Shown here: piece after piece, positions 33,084-38,676 of the stretch | Numbering within the stretch: position 1 is the first letter of the stretch | How the letters are laid out: the number at the start of each line of letters is the position of its first letter | NCBI RefSeq assembly: GCF_000381905.1 | Contig: NZ_KB907288.1 | Span: forward strand, 1 to 38,676 | Length of the DNA stretch: 38,676 nt | Reading direction: 5' to 3' | From: Paenibacillus fonticola DSM 21315 | Lineage (GTDB): Bacteria > Bacillota > Bacilli > Paenibacillales > Paenibacillaceae | The notes under the pieces: model-generated | Told to the model about the DNA's origin: nothing | Database searches by the model: none | What the model saw: the letters and a program-made list of their open reading frames with translations, nothing else | Position numbers and translations under genes: made by a program

Positions 33084-33133
33084 AAAAAGAGACTCCCGCC
33101 CAGGTTAACAAGCCTGGTTGAGGGAGTCTCTTC
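33084..33133 (-). terminator. Terminator of metE
   Basis: AAGAGACTCCC pairs with GGGAGTCTCTT, and an inner stem CCAGG/CCTGG sits in the loop. On the minus strand five T residues follow. It lies about 85 bases behind the metE stop. Confidence 0.9.
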
Positions 33134-33217
33134 ATCGTTAACATCCATCTTATAGTGTGCATCTTACACTAGCATCATCACTAAATTTATTCGCTTGCTC
33201 TCTATTATTCCAGTAAC

Positions 33218-35524
33218 TTACTTGGAGCTGACAGCTGCCTCTTTAGCCCGGTATTGCTGGGCTGCGAGCACCATGTTTTTCAAGGATTGGACCGTCTCCT
33301 CTACGCCGCGTGTCTTCAGGCCGCAGTCCGGATTAATCCAGAACAGCTCCGGATCCAGTACCTTCAATGCACGATCCACCATAGAGGTCATTTCCTCTAC
33401 CGACGGAACTCGAGGGCTGTGAATATCATAAACGCCAAGGCCAATTCCCAGATCATACGTATGCTCCTCGAAACTATGAACCAGTTCGCCGTGGCTGCGG
33501 GAAGTTTCAATCGAGATCACGTCTGCATCAAGGGCACGGATGGAGTCGATAATATCGTGGAATTCACAATAGCACATATGTGTATGAATTTGCGTCGTAT
33601 CGCGAACGGTCGAGGTCGTAACCCGGAACGCTTTAACGGACCAATTCAAATACTGCTCCCAATCTTCACGCTTCAAAGGCAGCCCTTCGCGAAGCGCAGG
33701 CTCATCCACCTGAATCATTTCAATTCCGGCTTGCTCAAGCGCCTCAACTTCTTTACGAAGCGCCAGTGCAATTTGATATGCAACCTGCTCCCGAGACAAA
33801 TCACTACGGACAAAAGACCAGTTCAGAATCGTAATCGGTCCGGTCAGCATTCCCTTAACCGGTTTGGTAGTCAGTGATTGCGCATATTCGGTCTCTTTTA
33901 CAGTCATCGGCTGATCGAAATCGACATCTCCATAAATGACGGGCGGTTTTACGCAGCGCGTACCGTACGATTGAACCCAGCCGCCTTTAGTGAAAGCAAA
34001 CCCCGGCAATTTTTCACCGAAAAATTCAACCATGTCCGTCCGCTCAAATTCACCATGAACGAGTACATCAATGCCAATTTCCTCCTGCAAGGAAATCCAT
34101 TGCTGGATATGCTCATTAATAAACGTATCATACTGCTCTTGATTCCATTCCCCTTTGCGCCATTTCTGACGAGCTGAACGGACTTCCGCTGTTTGCGGGA
34201 AGCTTCCGATCGTCGTCGTCGGCAGGAACGGTAAATGCCATTTTTCCTTCTGCTTCTTACGGCGAATCGCGAACTCGTTGTCTCTTGCAGCTGGTTCTGT
34301 CGCGATCTTCTTCACAGCCTCCGATACGTTTGCCCGGTTCCTTGCCGGATCCTTAGCCAAGTTGTCCACGGCGGCTTTGTTCAATTCGAAGGCGGACTTC
34401 ACGCTGTCGATCCCTTTAGTAAGGGCAGTGCTCAAGGCGACGATCTCATCGAGCTTTTCTTCAGCAAAAGCCAGAGCATCTCGCAGTACAGGAGTCAATG
34501 CTTGCTCCTGCTTCGCCGATACAGGGACATGCAGCAAGCTGCAGGATGGCTGCACGACAATATGCGCTTCTGGAGCCAACGAAATGATCTCTTTCAGAAG
34601 CTCCTCCTGACGGTACAGATCGGTTCTCCAAATGTTACGCCCGTCGACAATGCCCGCTCCCAATGTTTTGTTAGCCGGAAATCCAAATTTGCGAAGCGCA
34701 GCTAAATTAGCTTCGCCGCCATGAACGAAATCCAGTCCAATTCCATCTACTGGCAAGGAAATGACAGCCTCATAGTGGGCAACCGCTTCAAAGTAAGTTT
34801 GCAGCAGAATGGAGATTCCCGGAACTTCCCGGCGAATGGCGTCATAAATAGCTTTTACGCGGGCGATATCCTCGCTGGCAATCGATGTGACCAAATAAGG
34901 CTCGTCCACTTGAACCCAAGCTACGCCCTCTGCGGCCAGCTCTTTAAGCACTTGTACATATAGAGGCAGCAGCTGCTCAACCCATTGATCCCACTCCGTC
35001 GCTTCATTGAACCCTTTCGATAGCTTAAGGAAAGAATACAGGCCGATCAGCACGGGTCTTCCTTCGATTCCCAGTTTCTCTTTCGCTTCCCGGTAAGCGG
35101 CCAGCGGACGGTTTACCGTAAGCTGCGGCCGTCTTCCGCCAAGCTCCGGAACAATATAATGGTAGTTCGTATTAAACCACTTCGTCATTTCGCTAGCCGT
35201 TGCTTCCTTATTTCCCCGGGCAATGGCATAATAAGTCTCCAGCGGAACTTCACCGCCATTATAAATGAAGCGCTCCGGCACAAGGCCAAACATTACCGCC
35301 GTATCTAATACGTGATCATAGTACGTAAATTCGCCCACAGGAATAACTTCAATCCCTTTATCCCGCTGCTGCTGCAAATTATTCAAACGAATTTGCGTTA
35401 GCTCATCATGCAGTTGCTGCTCGTTCAGCTTTCCCGCCCAGAACGATTCGATCGCTTTTTTCCATTCCCGTTGTCCACCGATTCTCGGATAACCCAAATT
35501 TCCACTTTTTACAGTATAGCTCAT
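33218..35524 (-). CDS. metE: Cobalamin-independent methionine synthase
   Basis: This 768-residue cytoplasmic enzyme transfers a methyl group from methyltetrahydropteroyl-triglutamate to homocysteine in the last step of methionine synthesis. Both barrels are complete: the N-terminal one starts SGNLGYPRIGGQREWKKA, and the C-terminal one has the zinc ligands in IHTHMCYCEF, SIETSRSHGE and NPDCGLKTR. Length is as usual. ATG 35524 follows GGGGAGG. A cobalamin riboswitch and a terminator in the leader should switch it off when B12 is plentiful, when a B12-dependent MetH (not in this window) can take over. It is a single-gene unit with its own terminator. Confidence 0.98.
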   Translation of the reverse strand: MSYTVKSGNLGYPRIGGQREWKKAIESFWAGKLNEQQLHDELTQIRLNNLQQQRDKGIEVIPVGEFTYYDHVLDTAVMFGLVPERFIYNGGEVPLETYYAIARGNKEATASEMTKWFNTNYHYIVPELGGRRPQLTVNRPLAAYREAKEKLGIEGRPVLIGLYSFLKLSKGFNEATEWDQWVEQLLPLYVQVLKELAAEGVAWVQVDEPYLVTSIASEDIARVKAIYDAIRREVPGISILLQTYFEAVAHYEAVISLPVDGIGLDFVHGGEANLAALRKFGFPANKTLGAGIVDGRNIWRTDLYRQEELLKEIISLAPEAHIVVQPSCSLLHVPVSAKQEQALTPVLRDALAFAEEKLDEIVALSTALTKGIDSVKSAFELNKAAVDNLAKDPARNRANVSEAVKKIATEPAARDNEFAIRRKKQKEKWHLPFLPTTTIGSFPQTAEVRSARQKWRKGEWNQEQYDTFINEHIQQWISLQEEIGIDVLVHGEFERTDMVEFFGEKLPGFAFTKGGWVQSYGTRCVKPPVIYGDVDFDQPMTVKETEYAQSLTTKPVKGMLTGPITILNWSFVRSDLSREQVAYQIALALRKEVEALEQAGIEMIQVDEPALREGLPLKREDWEQYLNWSVKAFRVTTSTVRDTTQIHTHMCYCEFHDIIDSIRALDADVISIETSRSHGELVHSFEEHTYDLGIGLGVYDIHSPRVPSVEEMTSMVDRALKVLDPELFWINPDCGLKTRGVEETVQSLKNMVLAAQQYRAKEAAVSSK

Positions 35525-35558
35525 TGTATTTAACCTCCCCGATATGTGTTAATGCATT

Positions 35559-35596
35559 AAAAAAGGCCCCTATAGCTGGATTGGCTAAAGAGGACC
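35559..35596 (-). terminator. Riboswitch-controlled terminator in the metE leader
   Basis: On the minus strand GGTCCTCTTTAGC pairs (with some G-U pairs) with GCTATAGGGGCC and is followed by six T residues. It lies between the cobalamin aptamer and the metE ribosome site, the position of an expression platform. Confidence 0.75.
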
Positions 35597-35659
35597 CTCG
35601 AATAGATATGCGATGGCTCGTATCTTTAACACCTCCCTATCTCCCGTAGGTACTACAGT

Positions 35660-35842
35660 GCTGGCAGAACAGGCAGGTCTCCTGGCTTCAGAATCATAGC
35701 TGGACAGCTGCCTTCCCGATGGACGATCATCAGTGGCATTGTAACTCCCAGCTCCTCTGTTACAGTGGCGGGACCGCGCCGGAATGAACCGGACTTCCCT
35801 TTTAAGCTTCAGACGGGTGTGAATGAAGCACCTGTTCCCACA
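35660..35842 (-). ncRNA. Cobalamin riboswitch aptamer
   Basis: The minus strand carries the B12 box GCCAGGAGACCTGCC (35672-35686 area), the core AAAAGGGAAGTCCGG and the CCGCCACTGTAAC segment, with GGTGCTTCA at the 5' side, all in the order of the AdoCbl/MeCbl riboswitch family. It precedes metE by about 130 bases, a classic arrangement in which B12 shuts off the B12-independent enzyme. Confidence 0.95.
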
Positions 35843-35956
35843 ATATTCGATTTGGAATATAAAGTTATGTTACTTCAAGTTGCTAAATAATACAATACAA
35901 ATCGGATTAGTCAGCGAATAAATATGCATATTAAGCGGCTTAAGCGACGAAGCGGC

Positions 35957-36316
35957 TCAATAGTTGTCAGCTACCGCTTTATTCAGCATGCCAAGGCAAC
36001 GATCGAGATCGGTTTTCACTTGTTTTTTATATAATTCGGCTTTCTCATGGCCATCATCGGTAAAATGATAGAGGACAATTTCCTGAAAATCGACGCTCGG
36101 ATCATTCCCCTTAAGCTGCTTCGTACGGTATAAGACCCCTTCTTGTACCAGCTCATGAAGCGCCCGGTAAATCTCACTCTGCGGAGGAACGTAACCAAAC
36201 GGCTTAAATTCCTCCTTAAGCTCTTCAAGCATCTGGTAGCCATAGCCTCGGCGCTGCTCCACCATCGAAATTAAATATAGCTTAATATAAGCCCTCTGCG
36301 CAATCATAAAAGCCAT
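35957..36316 (-). CDS. rtp: Replication terminator protein (RTP) homologue
   Basis: The 119-residue winged-helix protein matches Bacillus subtilis RTP almost throughout, as I recall that sequence: QRAYIKLYLISMVEQ against QRAFLKLYMITMTEQ, SEIYRALHELVQEGVL against TEVYRSLHELLDDGIL, and QEIVLYHF...AELYKKQVKTDLDRC against QEVVLYQF...AKLYKKQLKVELDRC, ending ADNY against SDNF. RTP binds Ter sites as two dimers and stops replication forks from one direction. The C-terminal dimer helix is complete. A PadR-type regulator is the only alternative, but the similarity to RTP is far stronger. ATG 36316 follows GGAGG by seven bases. Ter-like inverted sites lie directly upstream, as in B. subtilis. Confidence 0.88.
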   Translation of the reverse strand: MAFMIAQRAYIKLYLISMVEQRRGYGYQMLEELKEEFKPFGYVPPQSEIYRALHELVQEGVLYRTKQLKGNDPSVDFQEIVLYHFTDDGHEKAELYKKQVKTDLDRCLGMLNKAVADNY

Positions 36317-36350
36317 TCTATTACCTCCTGACGCCGCTCTTTCCTCAAAG

Positions 36351-36382
36351 TATAGAGCAGTTATGAAATTTTCACAATAAGA
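36351..36382 (+). promoter_or_regulatory. Ter-like site 1 upstream of rtp
   Basis: It contains AAATTTTCA, also found in B. subtilis Ter sites as I remember them, followed by TTCACAATAAGA. The latter 12-mer recurs in inverted orientation at 36476-36487. The site begins about 35 bases upstream of the rtp start, so bound protein would also cover its promoter. Confidence 0.5.
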
Positions 36383-36475
36383 GGCTAGTTGCCATTTTTA
36401 ACGAGGGAGCGGGTGTCAAGGCCGCAGGGAAAGTGAGGGTGTGCACATAGTCGAAAGATACGGCGATAATTGCTT

Positions 36476-36510
36476 TCTTATTGTGAATTTTTCACATAGT
36501 GAAATATTGT
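36476..36510 (-). promoter_or_regulatory. Ter-like site 2, inverted relative to site 1
   Basis: Read on the minus strand it contains ACTATGT, shared with B. subtilis Ter sites, then GAAAAATTCACAATAAGA. The TTCACAATAAGA part is identical to site 1. Internal dyads GTGAA-TTT-TTCAC and TCAC-ATA-GTGA could bind two protein dimers. The opposed pair 93 bp apart mirrors TerI/TerII. Confidence 0.5.
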
Positions 36511-36539
36511 AAAAAAAGCTTCGGTCGACGCCATTTCCA

Positions 36540-36570
36540 GAAAAACAGACCGCCATTCGCGGTCGTTTTT
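36540..36570 (-). terminator. Terminator of the NarL-type regulator gene
   Basis: GACCGC (36548-36553) pairs with GCGGTC (36559-36564) around a five-base loop, with T-rich tails on both strands, so it may serve both directions. A diverged relative lies near 37650-37690. Confidence 0.85.
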
Positions 36571-36679
36571 CTTGCGCTTATATAATGGTCCAGCCCCGCT
36601 GAAAATTTATAAATTGTATTATTTTAATAAAGAGGCGGTTCTTCTTTTTTAAATGATATACGTCAGATTAATGGTCAGG

Positions 36680-37321
36680 TTAGCGGTCAACCCAGCCTTG
36701 TTCCAAGGCGTATCTCGTCAATTGCACCCGATTTTCCAAATGCAGCTTGTGCAAAATGTTTTTCAGATGGTTTTTCACCGTCTGATCGGATATTTGCAGC
36801 TGTTTAGCGATCTCCCGGTTCGTCATTCCTTTGGCGACCCAGTCCAATATTTCCCGTTCCCGGCTCGTCAGCGGATGATCGTCCGAGTTGTTTTTCTTCG
36901 ATAACGGAAACTCCTGTAAAATCCGGTAGGCCAGTTCGCTGGATAGCGGCGCTTCATCGCTCGCTACCGCGCGCAAATACTGCAGCCAGGTGCCCGGCTC
37001 AAGATTTTTAAGCAAATAACCTTGCGCTCCTTGCTTCAACGCCTCGAATAAATGAGCGGCATCATCGGATACCGTAATTAATACGATTTTGACATAAGGA
37101 TATTTCAGCTTGATCTCCCTCGTCGTTTCCAGCCCGTCCTTGCCGGGCATATGAATATCCATCAGTATCAGATCCGGCATCCATAGTTCCGTTTGGACGA
37201 GCGCATCGTCACCATTTTCGGCATAGCCTATAATTTCAAAATTATCATCATCCGATAAAATTTCACCGATCGCCTCACGGGCATGTGGATGATCGTCGAC
37301 GACAAGAACTCTAACCTTCAT
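36680..37321 (-). CDS. NarL/LuxR-family response regulator
   Basis: The 213-residue regulator has a receiver (D55 in LILMDIHMPGKDG, K104 region GYLLKNLEP) and a C-terminal LuxR-type helix-turn-helix (about 148-205: LTSREREILDWVAKGMTNRE and VKNHLKNILHKL). Phosphorylation should promote dimerisation and DNA binding. No histidine kinase gene is adjacent; downstream is a terminator and then rtp, and upstream lies a gene-free stretch, so it is an orphan in this window. ATG 37321 follows AGGAGG by eight bases. The target genes are unknown. Confidence 0.94.
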   Translation of the reverse strand: MKVRVLVVDDHPHAREAIGEILSDDDNFEIIGYAENGDDALVQTELWMPDLILMDIHMPGKDGLETTREIKLKYPYVKIVLITVSDDAAHLFEALKQGAQGYLLKNLEPGTWLQYLRAVASDEAPLSSELAYRILQEFPLSKKNNSDDHPLTSREREILDWVAKGMTNREIAKQLQISDQTVKNHLKNILHKLHLENRVQLTRYALEQGWVDR

Positions 37322-37755
37322 AGCCTTTTCCTCCTCTATTGATAGCTAGCGTTATTATCTCCTGGCTTAGAGCTTACGAACAGCACACAGCCCATTTCTT
37401 CGTGCACTCGCAAACTATTCGCAGCAAAGCAACGCTTTATCCACTTCCATCGATTGATAAAGAATTAAAATCATCTATTTGATTTGCTTGTAAGACATCA
37501 TAGCCCCGTTAACTCCTGCCCAATAATTACGGATCGCTTACTTACTCCACCGAATATACGTCATTGCCATAGTCTAGGCAAGCAGGACTCCAGTCCGTTT
37601 CCCGCAATTTTAATGCAGGTTCATCCTAGAAGAGAAACGTCTGTCGACGTTATTCCAAGAAGACAGACTGCGATTTACAGTAGTTTTTTTGGCGATATCA
37701 GGAAGTTGTATCAAGGAATTTATACTGTATAATAGCTTAAATTAATAGCCAAATC
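37322..37755. other. Gene-free stretch upstream of the NarL-type regulator
   Basis: I see no supported gene. Near 37641-37695 is a diverged copy of the hairpin unit at 36524-36575 (both start GTCGACG and share the ACAGAC.GC arm and T-run). A plus-strand TATAAT at 37730 with TTGTAT 16 bases before it resembles a promoter but no gene follows. Confidence 0.5.
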
Positions 37756-38160
37756 ATGACCACCCGTTGGGCGGGTGGTTTGCTCTTGGGGTATACCCCC
37801 TGTTGCCAAACTGCGCCTAAAGACGCCAGCCTGACCACAAATCTGTTCAGGCTCAGTTTTATTTGTCACTTACACTTACCAGTTAAACTAGTTTATTTCC
37901 TTTTGCTTTTGTTGCTGCTGAACGGATCTTCATACTCTTTTTACACTCAGCCTACCTATGGCTTGATCATGTGCTTCTTGTTCACAAATGTATTTCGCTA
38001 CAGCGGGTGGCTTGATTTAGGCCCACTGTGCTTACATGATATCCTTCTGCCAAGAATTTTCGATTCCCATATTTCCCGATATTTATACTTTACTGCGCAT
38101 GCTTCTCAAAGATCATTAAAAGCTAGCTATAGCTCTTATTTGCCATCCAAGACTGTTCCT
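37756..38160 (-). mobile_element. Decayed IS200/IS605-family element
   Basis: A right-end hairpin typical of this family, ACCACCCG with CGGGTGGT around five bases (37759-37779), is followed by GGGGTATACCCC and a second stem (AGCCTGA/TCAGGCT, 37828-37853). The 3' half of a broken transposase gene comes next. The left end and the first half of the transposase are not recognisable. Confidence 0.75.
37893..38152 (-). pseudogene. IS200-type transposase TnpA remnant (C-terminal half)
   Basis: The minus strand reads LMIFEKHAQ, a stop, SINIGKYGNRKFLAEGYHVS and then TVGLNQAT, followed by a frameshift to KYICEQEAHDQA and another to LSVKEYEDPFSSNKSKRK and a stop. This is the conserved tail of IS200-family HUH (Y1) transposases. 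At least one in-frame stop and two frameshifts, plus loss of the N-terminal half with the HUH motif, make it inactive. Confidence 0.82.
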
Positions 38161-38180
38161 TTCCCAGAGCTTAGATCCAA

Positions 38181-38222
38181 AATGTGACTCAGAACGTGAA
38201 CAATGTGACTCAGAACATGAAC
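38181..38222. repeat. Two 21-bp tandem repeats
   Basis: The 21-mer beginning AATGTGACTCAGAAC occurs twice in direct succession with one mismatch. It lies directly outside the IS200 remnant. No function is evident. Confidence 0.9.
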
Positions 38223-38231
38223 GAAATTTTT

Positions 38232-38305
38232 ATAACGAAGCTGATGATCGTTATCTGTGTAAAAATAACCCTTCCCAAAATGTAACGAAGCTGGGCAACG
38301 TTATT
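38232..38305. repeat. Pair of TAACGAAGCTG dyads 50 bp apart
   Basis: TAACGAAGCTG occurs at 38233 and 38283. Each is followed by an inverted partner: ATAACGA with TCGTTAT in the first, TAACG with CGTTA in the second. They could be twin operators or small hairpins. Confidence 0.6.
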
Positions 38306-38676
38306 TCAGTCTTTTCTGCTCCAAACAGAGGATAAACCGCAAATAGAGTGTCTAAGATTCGTTGCTATGAACGTTTTTGTCAAACCCTCTATTTTTTCTG
38401 CCTGAGCACGTGGCGCGAGAGCAAAAATGCGAGCGACGGTCGGCACGCTGCTATCCGTGGGTTGGGTACCACATGTTATGCCTTCGTCAAGGAGAGCTTT
38501 TGCAAGCTAGAAACGCACGTTCAGTTCTTGGCAAACCTAGTGCAAACGAATCACGCATATTCTCTCCCGAACCTTCGTTTGCTCCCGGGCCTCGTGCTCC
38601 GGCGTGAGCTTGTCAAGTGCCTTTCTTGACAAGCGAGTGTTCAGATCCACACTATTCCTTTTCCTCATCGGAGATG
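38306..38676. other. Gene-free right end with a perfect stem-loop
   Basis: No reading frame here looks like a protein I know, and base composition is more GC-rich from about 38395. CTTGTCAAG (38609-38617) and CTTGACAAG (38625-38633) form a perfect 9-bp stem with a seven-base loop. The stretch may be the edge of another mobile element or an untranslated leader of a gene beyond the window. Confidence 0.4.

Noticed and set aside
35957..36316. Plain PadR regulator
   Set aside because: The similarity to RTP covers the whole length including the C-terminal dimer helix, which PadR proteins do not share at this level.
37700..37740. Plus-strand promoter TTGTAT-16-TATAAT driving a gene
   Set aside because: No gene follows on the plus strand; it may be a chance AT-rich match or a relic.
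37756..38187. 143-codon plus-strand frame
   Set aside because: It is antisense to the IS200 transposase remnant and begins inside the end hairpin; it has no ribosome site.
38348..38629. Overlapping plus-strand frames at the right end
   Set aside because: No plausible ribosome site, unusual composition and no recognisable protein.

Overview
The window looks like chromosomal DNA from a low-to-moderate GC Firmicute of the order Bacillales, most likely Paenibacillus or a close relative. The reasons are strong AGGAGG-type ribosome binding sites, frequent GTG/TTG starts, CcpA-type cre sites, a B12-riboswitch-controlled metE, a class D-like sortase with an LPKTG surface protein, a homologue of the Bacillus replication terminator protein, and dense two-component signalling. 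The genus is an inference. Every intact gene I can support is on the minus strand.

Left edge (1-2700): the 5' part of a group II intron with its reverse transcriptase/maturase, cut by the window edge. It sits directly behind the terminator of an aldo/keto reductase gene, the insertion habit of group IIC introns.

Catabolic locus (2750-19222): two adjacent minus-strand transcription units, each with a cre site. The first (19222 to 13468) encodes an SDR-like protein whose YxxxK lysine is a cysteine, a DapA-family lyase, both subunits of an iron-sulfur L-serine dehydratase, and a heparinase II/III-like polysaccharide lyase without a signal peptide. The second (13337 to 2750) encodes a sugar ABC importer (lipoprotein and two permeases; no ATPase in view), a Gfo/Idh/MocA oxidoreductase, a sugar isomerase/epimerase, an unusual regulator with a cyclase-like palm domain, an M20 amidohydrolase, a dihydroorotate dehydrogenase-like flavoprotein and a second DapA-family lyase. 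My working hypothesis is uptake and intracellular breakdown of an acidic, probably N-acylated amino-sugar oligosaccharide. The serine-dehydratase pair would remove ammonia from a 2-amino-3-hydroxy sugar acid, and a DapA-like enzyme would cleave the resulting 2-keto-3-deoxy acid. This combination does not match a pathway I know.

Signalling and surface region (19448-32138): an ECF sigma factor, a membrane diguanylate cyclase, a large hybrid histidine kinase with two kinase modules, a sortase, a 1164-residue LPKTG adhesin, a small unknown protein, and a three-gene signalling operon (OmpR-type regulator, VanS-like kinase, REC-winged helix-BTAD regulator). Direct repeats of TTAAGA at 11-bp spacing occur upstream of both the OmpR-type regulator and the ECF sigma gene, suggesting one regulator controls both.

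Right part (32271-38676): an MgtC-family membrane protein; metE with a cobalamin riboswitch and terminator; an rtp-like gene preceded by two inverted sites resembling Bacillus Ter sites; a NarL-type response regulator; then a gene-poor end with a decayed IS200/IS605 transposase, its end hairpin, and several small repeats.
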